Shown here piece after piece: positions 57,501-63,564 of a stretch of DNA of 64,000 nt (position 1 is its first letter; each line of letters opens with the position of its first letter). The DNA lies in the NCBI RefSeq assembly GCF_024171925.1, contig NZ_JAMTCO010000022.1:48468-112467 (forward strand). The letters run 5' to 3'. Below the pieces are notes generated by a model. It was not told the origin of the DNA. It was given only the letters and a program-made list of their open reading frames with translations, and searched no databases. The stretch is from Actinokineospora diospyrosa (GTDB taxonomy: Bacteria; Actinomycetota; Actinomycetes; Mycobacteriales; Pseudonocardiaceae). A program made the translations under genes and the position numbers.

Positions 57501-58354
57501 ACGCTGGCACCGGCGCGGCGGCCGACGTGGTCGTCACCGACGCGCTGCCCACCGGCACGACCTACGCCTCCGCCACCGGTGCCACCTGCACGGCCACCGA
57601 CGGCGTGGTCAGCTGCGGCATCGGGACCCTGGCCGCGGGCGCCACCGCGACCATCCGGCTCACCGCGGCGGTCGACCCCGAGGTGGCCGGGGACACCCTG
57701 GTCAACTCGGTGCTGGCGACCTCGTCCTCGCCGGACGCGAACACCGCCGACGACACCGCCGTGGCCAGCGAGCCGATCCGCAGGCAGACGGCCCTGTCGG
57801 TGGTCAAGACCGCCGACAAGACCTCGGCCACGGTCGGCGACCAGATCACCTGGCTGGTCGTGCTGTCCAACGCGGGCCCGTCGACCGCGCCCGCGGTGAC
57901 GGTCACCGACGAGCTGCCCGGCGGGGTCTCGCTGATCTCCGCGGTGACCAGCGCGGGCACCTACGACCCGGCGTCCGGCGTGTGGCGGCTCGACGCCATC
58001 GCACCCGGCGTCCAGCAGACGCTGCGGGTCGTCGCGCGGGTCGACAAGCCCGGGTCGGTCGTCAACGTGGCCACGCTGACCGCGGGCGACGTCATCGACT
58101 CCGCCGACTCCGACGACACGGCGACGGCCACGACCGAGGTCGCCGCCGAGGACACCGACGACGACACCGGGGCTGAGGACCCGGGCACCGGGACGGACAC
58201 CACCGACGACGGGACCGAGAAGCCCGCCGCCGAGGACCAGGACCTCAGCCAGACCGGGTTCGCGGTGCTGCGGTGGCTCACCATCGGCTTCCTGCTCACC
58301 GCCGCCGGTGTCGGGATGGTCTACCAGTCGCTGCGCCGGGGCAAGCGGTCATGA
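39536..58354 (+). CDS. Giant exported DUF11-repeat surface protein with C-terminal anchor
   Basis: A 6272-residue protein. Signal peptide 1-39 (cleavage after PAQA). Residues 40-370 form a beta-rich head that I do not recognise (LNARLVWGGRT, DRYAGWSLIVAYRN, VGVVAWEGDYGTTGDALRLG). Residues 371-6200 are about 47 DUF11-type Ig-like repeats of 118-125 residues, nearly all with an N-x-GPS motif, a DxLPAG or PVPAG turn, a paired Cys, a GTLAPG turn and a final DPxPxNN boundary. Repeats about 21-42 form a homogeneous subfamily (PVPAGL, APAGVTCD, VRG). The C-terminus has an acidic linker, LSQTG at 6237-6241, a membrane helix and RRGKRS: a sortase-like anchor. It is likely a long stalk or adhesin on the cell wall. 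No frameshift is seen over 18.8 kb. Confidence 0.95.
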   Translation: MGAVYRTGVLRNTRAGVLAVTAALVATLLPVVVPTPAQASVRDAFDAVYAGEENGAITLIGASSMDCPTPSSGCTSARAGTATGTSNNNNVYNMAFVDVDLDASTSNSSVATLAMPSGSTVLNARLVWGGRTVAGTNGVAPTKAVNTIKFRAPGATSYSTYTASNLIQPAALVTSDGGPFQAAVDVTSIVRAAGNGIYAAADIGAATGQDRYAGWSLIVAYRNPALPLRNLRVFEGFADITSAAGNNSVDIPVSGFLTPTTGNVNASVGVVAWEGDYGTTGDALRLGSTTLSDATRPASNFFDSRISDAGVDQTGRNPANLNNFGVDIGRIATTNVLSNGSTSATINLTSSGDSYYPGIVTSQIDLFTPTFNAVSKTVTNLNGHDPAQPGDVLEYRLTFTNTGGDFADASVMRDALPVNLSYVPGSLVVQTDPGGATGTKTDATGDDTADYTAADRTVRFRVGTGANASAGGTIAPGGSVAARFRASVDRAASGSTVVNTPVLDYRARTLNRTYSFAGNDATTTVAALADLAAAKTVGSTSQNAGQTVTYTISAINNGPNAGTGVSLTDTLPTGTTFISASPPAGVLCVPVGQTVTCSLGTVANGATVSIPVVARVNADTAGGVVINSVRVAATTADDITVNNTATVPVTVTQSADLQVTSALNGPVVPGTEQTTLTATVTNAGPSTAQGVVLNIPLPDGATVVWATDGCTVSAGTLTCIVGTLAPGQSFTADVVLGIASNYAAPTFSITTTASASTPDPLPTNNSSTATQPVTPLADLRVTKTASTPTPVAGTRTNYTITVYNDGPSDARDVVVNDPIQSGVSVVTATAQSGTCTTGSTVNCQIGVVPAGGSVTVNLRVAIAADRPAGELTNAATATSSTPQEITINDSASVATTVGRVSDLGITKTAIPQPVIAGAPLAYTLTATNRGPSVADGVTVTDTLPAGLTFAGQQSTQGACTVVGSTITCALGTLAVDGTATVTITADTPGTVPGAGFSNTATVTSTSTDPNPADNTATHVSTVTAQSDLSVTQVVSAPQVTAGTGTRYTLTVTNEGPSLAQAVTSVQTIPAGFTIGTITPTTGTCQVVSGQVRCAFGNLPAATAATVTVDVTVPSGQATGLVSATGTVASTTADPTQSNNSVSTPVSVRASADVRIANVQSPGTFMAGEAFTRTFAVANVGPSDARDVSVIADLPAGVLDLVVTLDGVPCTVTGGRVTCPVGTLIAGRTLNGTVSGRIAASSPPGPRAFSATISTSTPDPVPLNNSVSAVTAVTAYARLSIDQVANPTPLIAGARATYGITAVNNGPSDATAVTINYTVPETLSIVSAVSNLGSCTVTGRDVLCTLDRLPSGTTADVTVVVDVSPTASGSVETHAQVVTATPSPGGEDQLDIATTPVVQSADLVLTGTMSQNPVRAGTAQTYTLTVSNAGPSAASAVVLSDTLPTGLVLLPGGVSAQGGTCTPTPDNRGVNCTFGTVAPGSSAVVVLNALVPPETPAGTVLTNTAAVGSPTADPTPANRAISLAATVSAEADLSVTTTATASNAEAGNDTSYTITVANNGPSVSRSVVISNPLPAGLTLVSADPSCALVGSEVRCTVGDLAQGAIKTVAITAHLAPDYAAQTLVTTASAAAATTDPNTANNTSSATQSVSATADLRAAISITSGPLVAGTPATYRVSATNVGPSVAPQVVLADPLPAGTSYASAIAGNGGSCTFTSGTVRCTWPSLPVGSSVFADITVNVASSTPAGSTLSNTVTATSSVPDPQTADSSATASGTVGAVADVSVVQVLTSGAPVAGGKLTWQAVVRNDGPSSAYGVATNDPAPVGVTYSAVSSTLGSCSINPSGAAVCTVGTLASGATATVTLTGSLAPDYAGTGVTNTVTVSSTSTDPDPSDNASSSVSDTTSAADLALAVTAQPEPVVPGQQVSWTFTVTNRGPSTSRGVVVSDELPAGVSPRPSPGCTITGQRFSCPVGDVALGATTVVTVNGVLAANFSEASLRNTGTVTSGTADPDASDNTATATSTPNPQADVAVAVVQPTNAVAGQSATWTIRVSDAGPSDAVGTSATVAVPAYLYNAQVTWPAGVCTVSGAVATCPLGVIAAGQTTEITLTGTIDAAYAGPLTVGAEAVAQTADPSLSNNSANTVSSSSRSADLVTTLTGPTSAVPGTRLTWVLSARNLGPSSADAVVLTATTPEGVTGIAATTPAGPCTISGRDITCPVGEVSPGVTVLVNITGDLGANVTAPSVTATGSVTSPTPDPTPANGSSSSSPVAPTANLHVAKAVTSGVPVQGAPITFVIEVSNGGPSDAQSVTVTDTVPASVGQLTVQTPRGTCTVSGQAVNCALGTVAAGAAPVAITVRGVLADGAGDSVSNTASASSPTPEVDGSDNSGTVNASATESADVSVAVAAPATVVAGTPLTYAVTVTNAGPSTAGAVTLDGVLPAALIGLTSDVPSCPNLSSCALGDIAPGGSVVVRFTGTVDPAYAGSVLESRINAASPDPDPDGRGNSAATRVDVTTAADLGATLTADPNPAVPGSTLLYTATISSQGPSNTQGVVTFSPLPDGTDIGGPIVSSQGTCTMIGRSVVCDLGPITPTTVVTVRIPVRIASSFAAGNIVKSISVQNATTDPDPTNNTASAEAAVVPKADLAVDLVGPASVVPGDSARWDLTVTNSGPSDAPVTVVHTLPEGVGELTAVASGGTCAIVDRTIRCDLGTIGAGNSATITVLGVVAADTTATQLTSDVALESTVGEPTNDLPDGRTDSATSTVTPRADIFVEVDSTTPTATPGQQASWKVTVINAGPSTARDIVLTAVAPPGTTGARLTGPAGVACDSAALRCVIPALTPGKEGSAEFTLTADLPADLAGPVVEAEASIASPIEDPNPGDNTATASTPVSPSADLRLAVAVTPQPIVAGGPVTITATVTNNGPSVAPGTTFTLPVPAGLENVTVEAPPGVICDTQVSCAVGTLPLGQIQIVIRGQVSSTFTDDSLSVSASVSSDAGDANPADNTVTTTTQSEVSADLGVSATIAPSAPVAGSPVTITATVRAGGPSTATGVTFALPVPAELRDIQVTAPAGVTCDPTVACDLGTMLPDAEITIQVRGVLAADFTGGLSVTASVDSTSPDANPVNDTATATAATSADADLSVVTAVAPDPLTAGSPVTLTSTIRNAGPSTATGVVFTLPVPAGLRDITVDAPAGVTCDTAVRCTANSVAPGQDLVITVRGQVRSEVTDPNITVTSTVTSPVTDPTPANNSATVSTGLGVAGDVRVALAVDPQPFVAGSPVTVTATVRNEGPSTATGVVFTLPVPNGLVGIEVTAPAGVTCDESVSCTVGTLAPGTESVITVRGRVAPGFTGADITLTGSAATSSADPTPANNTATTTTAVGASAGLSTVLTVDPPTVTPGTPVTATARVSNAGPSTAAGVSISIPVPAGLTNVVVSAPPGVTCDTAITCTVGLLEPGADVVITVTGVLDPSFAGPSLTITASSTSSTPDADPADGSASVTRPVATSADLDTLVDITQDNPVAGSPIEIVADVVNRGPSTAVGATLAIPVPAGVITVSVVAPAGVTCDSGVFCTIGTLLPNASVRVVLTGTVAPDVTAPVTVTVTATSQTADANPANNSATDTGTTASSADLAFTAVVAPNPITAGTAVAVTTTLTNNGPSTATGVSFSVPVPAGVTNATVEAPAGVTCDTAVTCTVGAIAPGATVTVVVRGVVAPQVTGPITFTGSASSPVADPNTADNAFSVTGTVGTAADLGVTLAYEPGAVVAGSPVAAKVTVRNGGPSTAAGATLSLPIPAGLTDVEVLTPAGVSCDTSAACTLGNLAPGASVEITVRARIAPDFSAPDLTVTATAATTATDPSAANNTASATTAVGTSAGLSVVSTLDPTALVAGSPFSFVSTISNGGPSTAAGTTFTLPVPAGIVGVEVIAPAGVTCDTAVTCTVGAVAPGTNVRVEVRGTVDPAYTGPAIAFTASASSNTTDSNPADNSTTVTANVTADADLRVTVTPNPLSLTSGSPFTATASVRNDGPSVATGVTLAVPIPTGVGEVEVVAPAGVTCDTTVACTIGSLAPNTQVDILVRARVDQDFAGTGLVFTGTTNSATADQDTADNSTTVPVQVNATADLSASTTVDPSSGLTAGSPVTITTTIRNNGPSAAVGTTYSFPVPAGLIDVTVDAPAGVTCDTSVTCSVGSVDAGEQLVITVRGRVAPEFTGGSLTFPTSVSSPTPDPDTTGNSSSTTVPVAVNADLAAQLSLTPGTLTAGSAFTATATLRNTGPSTATSVTFSIPLPAAVGNVTVDAPAGVSCTTAVLCTAASVAPGTDVVVTVRGTVAPDFTGSTLPFSATASSPTPDFSAGNNTANYDAATGSNAGLSVQTVVDPAGLTAGSPFSATTTIRNAGPSTAAGVTFALPIPAGVQDVAVVAPAGVTCDNSVSCTVGALGATGEVVVVVRGRVAADFTGPNLTFTSTAASSTQDPSPSDNSATVVAPVAVTADLGVVVTADQATLTAGSPVAVTATVSNTGPSTATGVAVTISVPAGLTNVVVDAPAGVTCDTAVSCTITSIAAAGTVAITVRGTVSPSFTGSGLPFTGAVSSGAGDPAPSGNTSTITIPVAVAADLAVVSLTGPTTAVAGTPVAVTATLRNGGPSTAAGATFSLPVPAALTGVQVTGPAGVTCDTAAVCTLGDLAPGAQITIAVTGTIAPTYTGPALVFTGTLDSPSPDPTPGNDSATASTAVTVAADLAVTSALDATSVTAGTTVRHTVTVRNNGPSTSGPVTVDLPDVAGVTVTDVQYTAPGGVSCVARAVSCTIDPLAPGASAQIVVVAAVAPGFTGTQLTFSAAASSPAPDPSTADNSSSATATASASANLGLTAALDPTTLVAGSPVRVSATLRNTGPSTATGVTFTLPVPAGVQGVTVTAPAGVTCDNTVSCTAASLAPGAALDLVINGTVAPNATPSTITFTATADSATADPDSANDVVVLNAGVTTSANLGLTTTFAPGTLTAGEPFTATTVITNTGPSTATGVTFTLPIPPGVDGVTVTAPAGVTCDNSVSCTIGDVPPGTDLTIVVNGRVTPTTTTAPTFTATVASPTPGPDPADRTVSTTPPLTVSADLATTVVLDPATPTAGSPLAATVSVRNGGPSTAAGVVVAVTVPAGLTGATFQTPAGVTCDASGTCVIDSVAPGATVTIVVRGTVDPAQTAALALSASATSSTTDPTPTDNSATATSPVTARADLVATAVVTSGAPTAGSPVTITATVGNDGPSTAAGVTFTIPLPPGLQQVQVTAPAGVTCDNTVACTIGDLPPGADRTIVVQGVLAADATGPIEITATAGSSTADADTADNSVTASSTVATVADLSVTSDIGPDRVVAGSAATITTTVSNAGPSAATGVTITIPVPAGLLDVVVTAPVGVTCTTAVTCVVDSLAPGASVQVLLTGTVAVDQTAPLTSTVSVSSAAGDPNGSGNTVALSEPVAADADLSMVLDFQADTLTAGAPAVVIAKARNAGPSTATAVRLALGVPGEFENITILAPNGVTCDLTIACELGALAPGAEVVIEVRGVFSSDVAGDATVVGVVESPTNDPVPGNESVIVTQAVSTETDVSLVKTGPTQVIAGQEITWNLAVHVDGPSDARNVVVVDTLPKGVTPVTADPACVLTDRTLRCALGTLAQGSDRTLSITAQVDPEFSDPQLDNAASVTTTVSDTDVANNTSLAVTQINQVADLSIDKSLSPDPVVPGQQATFTIDVVNFGYSTATNVVITDPIIAGLTPVSATATAGGCVISGQVVTCTPGSIGPDGDVTVTIVVDVDPGFVPNTVSNTASVVSDVTESDPSDNTVSIAGSAAALTDLGLAMSADKPSYAPGDAISWLLTVTNNGSSTARDVVLTDQLPASVGNIVVPAGCVLQTNRLVCALGDIAPGDSATVFISGAVSATATSGTIVNTASVVSSTAEQAPTDNFAATSSTLDAQADLRISKVVDGQIVAGDDVVWVIAVSNAGTGAAADVVVTDALPTGTTYASATGATCTATDGVVSCGIGTLAAGATATIRLTAAVDPEVAGDTLVNSVLATSSSPDANTADDTAVASEPIRRQTALSVVKTADKTSATVGDQITWLVVLSNAGPSTAPAVTVTDELPGGVSLISAVTSAGTYDPASGVWRLDAIAPGVQQTLRVVARVDKPGSVVNVATLTAGDVIDSADSDDTATATTEVAAEDTDDDTGAEDPGTGTDTTDDGTEKPAAEDQDLSQTGFAVLRWLTIGFLLTAAGVGMVYQSLRRGKRS
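48230..56290 (+). repeat. Homogenised block of about 22 tandem 366-bp repeats inside the giant gene
   Basis: Within the giant gene, consecutive units share long blocks at DNA level around GCGGGCGTCACCTGCGACAC and CCGTCGACCGCC. Period is about 366 bp. Units outside this block keep only the family motifs. Boundaries are approximate. Confidence 0.75.
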
Positions 58355-58426
58355 CCCCACCCGCGGCGGACGCCGGAGTCCGGCAGGCCACGCGCCTGCC
58401 GGGCCGGGCGGAAGGAGGGGAACGCG

Positions 58427-58813
58427 GTGAAACGGATCGTTGTCGCCGAGGACGACCCGGATTTGCGGGATCTGCTGGTGTTCAAGCTCGGCCAGGCCGG
58501 GTACGAGGTCACCGCCGTGGCCACCGGCCAGGAGGCGCTCGATCAGGCCGAGACCGCCGCGGCGCAGCTGTTCCTGCTGGACGTGACGCTGCCGGACATG
58601 ACCGGGCTGCAGGTCTGCTCGGCGTTGCGGGCGGCCGAGGCCACCCGCGACACCCCGGTGGTCCTGCTGACCGGGCGCACCCAGCAGTCCGACATCGACG
58701 CCGGGCGCTCCAGCGGGGCGAGCGACTACATCTTCAAGCCGTTCAGCCCGCGCGACCTGGTCGGTCGGATCGAGACGCTGCTGGCGGCGGCTGGCGAGTC
58801 CCCGGGACGGTGA
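58427..58813 (+). CDS. Single-domain response regulator
   Basis: A 128-residue stand-alone receiver: [11 protein letters not shown] acidic pocket, phosphoacceptor Asp52 in [11 protein letters not shown], the switch Thr in VVLLTGRT and the Lys in IFKPFSP. It has no output domain, so it probably relays phosphate, for example with the hybrid kinase ten bases downstream. GTG 58427 has GGAAGGAGGGG in front. It lies 72 bp after the giant gene on the same strand, but a shared transcript is not certain. Confidence 0.93.
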   Translation: MKRIVVAEDDPDLRDLLVFKLGQAGYEVTAVATGQEALDQAETAAAQLFLLDVTLPDMTGLQVCSALRAAEATRDTPVVLLTGRTQQSDIDAGRSSGASDYIFKPFSPRDLVGRIETLLAAAGESPGR

Positions 58814-58823
58814 CCTCGCGTCG

Positions 58824-61685
58824 ATGAGCATGGACACCTCGGGCCCACCCGAGACCGACGACCTGCTGGCGGTTCCCGGCCCGATACCGACGCCGGGTCC
58901 GCCACCCGAGCCACCCCGGCGCCGGGTCCCGGTGCGGCGCTGGACGGTCGGGCGGCTGCTGACCGCCGGGTACGTGTTGGCCATCGGCGGGCTGCTCGCG
59001 GTCGGCATCAGCTCCTACGTGCGGATCAGCACCCTGCTCGGCGCGCGGGCGCCGATAGAGCACAGCTACGCCGTGCTCACCCAGATCGACCAGGTGTGGC
59101 TGCAGATCCAGGCCGCCGAGCGCGGCCAGCGCGGCTTCATGATCGCCGGGGACACGCAGTACCTCGCCCCGTACACCGAGGCGGTCGACAACATCGGTGC
59201 CATCCAGAACCAGCTGCGGGACCTGGTCGCCGACGACGCCTACATGCGCCAGCTGTACGAGGCGGTGGGACCGGTCATCACCGACAAGCTCAGTGAGCTT
59301 GCCGAGACCATCCAGCTGCGCTCCACCCAGGGACCCGAGGCCGCGCTGGAGCTGGTCGCCTCCGGGCGCGGGGTGCGCGACATGGTCGCGATCGAAGGCA
59401 TCCTCGCCGACATGCGCACGCACGAGCAGGAGCTGCTCGGGCTGCGCTACCAGGTGGTCACCGACAGCGGCGCCTCGACCCAGGAGGTCATCGCCTGGGT
59501 CACCCTGGGCGTCGGCGCGCTCGCGGCGATCGGCGCGATCTGGGTGACCCGCAAGGTCACCAGGCCGATCCGGCAGGTCACCGAGGCCGCCCAGCAGGTC
59601 GCCTCGGGCAACACCGCGCACCGGGCCGCGGTGGGCGGGCCGGTGGAACTGGAGCAGATGGCCCTCTCGGTCAACGACTCGATGCAGGCGATGGTCACCG
59701 CGCGCGACCAGGCGGTGGCCGCGGGCAAGGCGAAGGCGGCGTTCCTGGCCACCATGAGCCACGAGATCCGCACGCCGATGAACGCGGTGATCGGCATGAC
59801 CGGGCTGCTGCTGGACACCGACCTCACCGGCGAGCAGTTGGAGCTGGTGCGGATCGTGCGCGACAGCGGCGACGCGCTGCTCGCGGTGATCAACGAGATC
59901 CTGGACTACTCCAAGATCGAGGCGGGCGAGCTGGAGCTGGAGGACGCCTCGTTCCACGTGACCGACGTCGTCGACAGCGCGCTGGCGCTGGTGGCGGTGC
60001 CCGCCGGGGACAAGGAACTGGAGCTCATCGGCTACGTCGACTCGTCCTGCCCGCCGGTGCTGCGCGGCGACGCGACCCGGCTGCGGCAGATCTTCCTCAA
60101 CCTGCTCGGCAACGCGGTCAAGTTCACCCCGCGCGGCGAGGTCGCGATCAACGTGCGCGCCGACCCGCTCGCCGACGACCGGGTGCTGCTGCGCGCCGAG
60201 GTCAGCGACACCGGCATCGGCATCCCGCCCGAGCACATCAACCGGCTGTTCCAGTCCTTCAGCCAGGTCGACGCCTCCACCACGCGCCGCTTCGGCGGCA
60301 CCGGGCTGGGCCTGGCGATCAGCCAGCGGCTGGCCAGGGCGATGGGCGGCGACATCACCGTGGTCAGCACGCCGGGCATCGGGTCGCGGTTCACCGTCAC
60401 CGCGCAGCTGCGGGTGTCGCCGCAGACCGACCAGGACCGCGAGCCGGGGTGGTCGGCGCTGGCGGACCGGGTGGCGCTGGTGGTCGACGACAACGACACC
60501 AACCGCGAGGTGCTGCGCGCGCAGGTCGCCGAGATGGGCATGCGCTCCGTCGAGGTCGCCTCGGGCGCCGAGGCGCTGGACCTGATCCGGGCGGGGGAGC
60601 GGTTCGACGTCGGCCTGCTGGACATGCACATGCCCGGGATGGACGGCGCCGAACTGGGCGCCGAGCTGCGGTTGCTCGCGGGCAGTGCCGCGCTGCCGCT
60701 GATGCTGCTCAGCAGCGTGACCATGCCGCTGACCGAGCAGCAGCGCGCCCTGTTCGAGGCCGTGCTCACCAAACCGGTGCGGGTCAACGTCCTGCGCACC
60801 ACGCTCACCCGGATCCTCGGCGGCGTGAAACCGGTCGACGACCACTCCCGGCTGCCCAGCCCGCCGGTCGACAGCGGCGCGCTGCGCATCCTGGTCGCCG
60901 AGGACAACCTGGTGAACCAGAAGGTCGCGCAGCTCATGCTGACCAAGCTCGGCTACCGCGCGGACATGGTGTCCAACGGTCGCGAGGCCGTCCAGGCGGT
61001 GCGGCAGCGCCCGTACGACGTGGTGCTGATGGACGTCCGGATGCCGATCATGGACGGGCTGGAGGCCACCCAGATCATCCGCGGCGACCTGCCGCAGGAC
61101 CGGCAGCCGCACATCGTGGCGATGACCGCGAGCGTGCTGGTCGAGGACGCCAACGCGTGCATGGCCGCCGGGATGGACGACTACCTGGCCAAGCCGGTCC
61201 GCCCGACCGACCTGGCCTCGGTGCTGGGGAAGCTGACCGCGCACATCCCGCACGCCCGCACCGAGGCGGAGCCGGAGCCGCCGCCGCGCTTCGAGGGCGC
61301 CGAGCTCGACAACCGCACCGCCGCGCTGCACGCCCGGCTCGACGAGCTGACCGGGCCGGACCCGAGCGAGCCGGAGCGCGAGCTGATGGCGCGGTTGCTG
61401 ACCTCGTTCGCGGAGAAGACCGGGTCCGCGGTCGACCACTTGGAGCAGGCGATGCGCGCCGGGCGGGTGGAGGACGTGGTCACCCAGGCGCACACGCTCA
61501 AGGGGTCGGCCGCCAACGTGGGCGCGGCGGTGCTGGCCGACCTGGTGATGGCCGTCGAGCACGAGGCGCGGGAGGGGGAGATCCCGGACCCGGAGGCGGC
61601 GTTGGCGCCGATCCGCCGCGAGCTGGGACTGGTCGTCCCCGCCATCGAGGGCGTCGTGTCGGCGTTGTCGGCCAGGACCTCGTGA
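58824..61685 (+). CDS. Hybrid histidine kinase (CHASE3-like, HAMP, HisKA, HATPase, two receivers, Hpt)
   Basis: A 953-residue membrane kinase. A Pro-rich cytoplasmic start, membrane helix (about 48-68), extracytoplasmic CHASE3-like sensor (about 70-215; [18 protein letters not shown]), second helix (about 220-240), HAMP, HisKA ([18 protein letters not shown]), HATPase_c ([33 protein letters not shown]). Receiver 1 has VDDNDTN and [11 protein letters not shown]; receiver 2 has AEDNLVN and [11 protein letters not shown]. The C-terminal Hpt has [13 protein letters not shown]. All phosphorelay sites are intact. The final output partner may be the receiver at 58427 or the regulator at 61868. ATG 58824 is weakly supported by ribosome site; ATG 58830 is an alternative. 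Confidence 0.95.
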   Translation: MSMDTSGPPETDDLLAVPGPIPTPGPPPEPPRRRVPVRRWTVGRLLTAGYVLAIGGLLAVGISSYVRISTLLGARAPIEHSYAVLTQIDQVWLQIQAAERGQRGFMIAGDTQYLAPYTEAVDNIGAIQNQLRDLVADDAYMRQLYEAVGPVITDKLSELAETIQLRSTQGPEAALELVASGRGVRDMVAIEGILADMRTHEQELLGLRYQVVTDSGASTQEVIAWVTLGVGALAAIGAIWVTRKVTRPIRQVTEAAQQVASGNTAHRAAVGGPVELEQMALSVNDSMQAMVTARDQAVAAGKAKAAFLATMSHEIRTPMNAVIGMTGLLLDTDLTGEQLELVRIVRDSGDALLAVINEILDYSKIEAGELELEDASFHVTDVVDSALALVAVPAGDKELELIGYVDSSCPPVLRGDATRLRQIFLNLLGNAVKFTPRGEVAINVRADPLADDRVLLRAEVSDTGIGIPPEHINRLFQSFSQVDASTTRRFGGTGLGLAISQRLARAMGGDITVVSTPGIGSRFTVTAQLRVSPQTDQDREPGWSALADRVALVVDDNDTNREVLRAQVAEMGMRSVEVASGAEALDLIRAGERFDVGLLDMHMPGMDGAELGAELRLLAGSAALPLMLLSSVTMPLTEQQRALFEAVLTKPVRVNVLRTTLTRILGGVKPVDDHSRLPSPPVDSGALRILVAEDNLVNQKVAQLMLTKLGYRADMVSNGREAVQAVRQRPYDVVLMDVRMPIMDGLEATQIIRGDLPQDRQPHIVAMTASVLVEDANACMAAGMDDYLAKPVRPTDLASVLGKLTAHIPHARTEAEPEPPPRFEGAELDNRTAALHARLDELTGPDPSEPERELMARLLTSFAEKTGSAVDHLEQAMRAGRVEDVVTQAHTLKGSAANVGAAVLADLVMAVEHEAREGEIPDPEAALAPIRRELGLVVPAIEGVVSALSARTS

Positions 61686-61867
61686 CCGGCGGCCCCGGGA
61701 TCGTGCGGGCGCCGACCACCGTGGTCCCGGGTACCCGTTGCCTTGCCCGGCTGGTGGACGGCTGGATCGCGAGCAGGTAGGCGGGCGCCTGGTGCGTGCG
61801 GTTCGTGATCCGCGTGCTCCTGGGCGTGCTCGGGTTCTCCGGCCGTGCCGGACTCGGGGGTGAGCGC

Positions 61868-62512
61868 CTAGGCGCCGGGGGTGGCCTCGTAGTCGATGAG
61901 GCCGGTGCGCAGCGCGGTGACCAGGGCCTGGGCGCGGCTGGAGGCGCCGAGCTTGTCGTAGAGGCGGGCGACGTAGGTCTTCGCGGTGGACTTGCTGATG
62001 TGGATGCTGCCCGCGATCTCCGGGATCGACAGGCCGTCGCGCAGCAGGGTGAGGACCTGGCGCTCGCGGGGGGAGAGGGCGAAGCGGGTCTCCTGCTCGC
62101 GGCGCCGGGTGAGGGCGTCGAGCAGGCCGGTCGCGGTGAACGAGGTCGCCGCCACCGCCGCGTGCCGGATGGCGCCGAGCACCTCGACCACCGGGGCGGT
62201 CTTCACCACGAACGCCGACGCGCCGTGGTCCAGCGCCCGGAACAGCACGTCATCGGTGTCCAGCGAGGTCATCACCACGATGCCCAGCTGGGCGTAGCGG
62301 TCGCGCAGGGACCGGACCAGGTGCAGCCCGTTGCCGTCGGCCAGCTCCACATCGATCACCACGACGTCGGGCTGCCTGCGCGCCACCAGCTCGCCAGCCT
62401 CGGCCGCCGACCCGGTCTCACCGACCACCTCGACGTCCGGATGGGCGCCCGCCAGCATGGACAGCCCGTACCGCGTCAGCGTGTCGCTGTCGATCACCAC
62501 GGTGCGAATCAC
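61868..62512 (-). CDS. NarL/LuxR-type response regulator
   Basis: A 214-residue regulator. Receiver domain 1-120 with phosphoacceptor Asp54 (VVVIDVELADG), VMTSLD and Lys in FVVKTAP; C-terminal LuxR helix-turn-helix (about 145-205; LSPRERQVLTLLRDGLSIPE, then HISKSTAKTYVARLYDKLG). GTG 62512 gives a normal receiver start and has GGAAGG ahead; longer in-frame ORFs add an unlikely leader. It is convergent with the hybrid kinase and divergent from the MinD-like gene; a CCCATATGGG palindrome lies in the divergent gap. Confidence 0.92.
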   Translation of the reverse strand: MIRTVVIDSDTLTRYGLSMLAGAHPDVEVVGETGSAAEAGELVARRQPDVVVIDVELADGNGLHLVRSLRDRYAQLGIVVMTSLDTDDVLFRALDHGASAFVVKTAPVVEVLGAIRHAAVAATSFTATGLLDALTRRREQETRFALSPRERQVLTLLRDGLSIPEIAGSIHISKSTAKTYVARLYDKLGASSRAQALVTALRTGLIDYEATPGA

Positions 62513-62532
62513 CGGTGCCCACCTTCCCGTCA

Positions 62533-62542
62533 CCCATATGGG
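62533..62542. promoter_or_regulatory. Candidate operator CCCATATGGG
   Basis: A perfect 10-bp palindrome 21 bases upstream of the NarL-type regulator start in the 243-bp divergent gap. Autoregulation is possible; this is position and symmetry only. Confidence 0.3.
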
Positions 62543-62755
62543 CGATAACAAGGTGACTGTCGGTTTACCCCCGACCAGGGTTACAGGAACCTGAAAAATG
62601 TGTCGCAACCTGATGTCCGCGCCGGGGCCATAACAGAAACTGCAGGTAAGGACGTTATGTCGGACGGCGGCCCGACGCGGGTCGACCGGTCGACCGCTGC
62701 CGCGCACCGGGTCAGCTAGGCAACGCTCTGTGACAACACGAGCGGAGGTTCACCG

Positions 62756-63442
62756 GTGGACGCACAGATAGTGACCGTGGTCGCGGCCCGAGCGGGCGCG
62801 GGCACCTCCACGGTCGCCGCCAACCTGGCGGTCACCCTCGCCCGCGGCGGCCGGGGCCCGGTCTGCCTGGTCGACCTCGACTTCTCCGCGGGCGACATCG
62901 CCACCATGTTCGACGCCGAAGCAGACGAAGACGGCGTCCCAGAAGCCCACGTCGCCACCCGCCTCGGCAAGGGCCTCTACGCGATCCTCGCCCCCACCGT
63001 GCTCGGCGACCCCGGCCGAGTCCCCGAGCGGGTGGTCAGCGAACTCATCGCCTCCCTGTCCACCATGTACGCCCACATAGTCATCGACGCCCCCGCCGCG
63101 GTGAACAAACACGTCGTGACGGCGCTCGAGTACTCCCACCGCCAGATCCTGGTCACCACCCCGGAGCGCCCGGCATTGCGCGCGCTGGGTCGGTACCACG
63201 ACATGCTCGACACGCTTGGGTATGACCGGAGGTTGCGGTCGGTGGTGGTGAATCGGAGTTATACGGACAACGGGATGCCGGTGGGGGAGGTTGAGCGAGC
63301 CGCTCGGATGCCAGTGGCGGCTTGGTTACCGGCTAGTGGGGACGTGCCGGTGAGCGTCAACACGGGACAACCGTTGGCTGCTGTTGATCCGGAGCATGAG
63401 TTTTGCGTGGCGTTGCGGGGGGTGGTGGAGGGTTCGGCTTAG
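62756..63442 (+). CDS. MinD/CpaE-like P-loop protein with altered Walker A
   Basis: A 228-residue protein of the MinD/ParA/CpaE (SIMIBI) fold: VTVVAARAGAGTSTVAANLA at the N-terminus, the A-prime region LVDLDFSAGD, Walker B-like HIVIDAPAAV and a C-terminal VVVNRSYTDNGMPV, AAWLPAS part typical of CpaE/TadZ. The deviant Walker A should read KGGxGKT; here the signature Lys is Arg12 and the catalytic Lys is Thr17. It may bind nucleotide weakly or act as a scaffold, as described for some TadZ proteins. GTG 62756 has GGAGG seven bases upstream. No pilus genes are visible before the window end. Confidence 0.85.
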   Translation: MDAQIVTVVAARAGAGTSTVAANLAVTLARGGRGPVCLVDLDFSAGDIATMFDAEADEDGVPEAHVATRLGKGLYAILAPTVLGDPGRVPERVVSELIASLSTMYAHIVIDAPAAVNKHVVTALEYSHRQILVTTPERPALRALGRYHDMLDTLGYDRRLRSVVVNRSYTDNGMPVGEVERAARMPVAAWLPASGDVPVSVNTGQPLAAVDPEHEFCVALRGVVEGSA

Positions 63443-63564
63443 GTTGGGCCGATCGCTCTGGCGGCGCTGCTGGGGCGACGGCGCTGCTGTGGGCGACGGT
63501 TCTGGTTGTTCGTGGCGAGGGTTGGCTGTCGGTGATGGGGCGCGGTGGGCTGTGGGAGTTTCGT

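Noticed and set aside
61838..61852. A terminator between the hybrid kinase and the NarL regulator (TCCGGC / GCCGGA)
   Set aside because: The stem is only six base pairs with a three-base loop, too weak to call.
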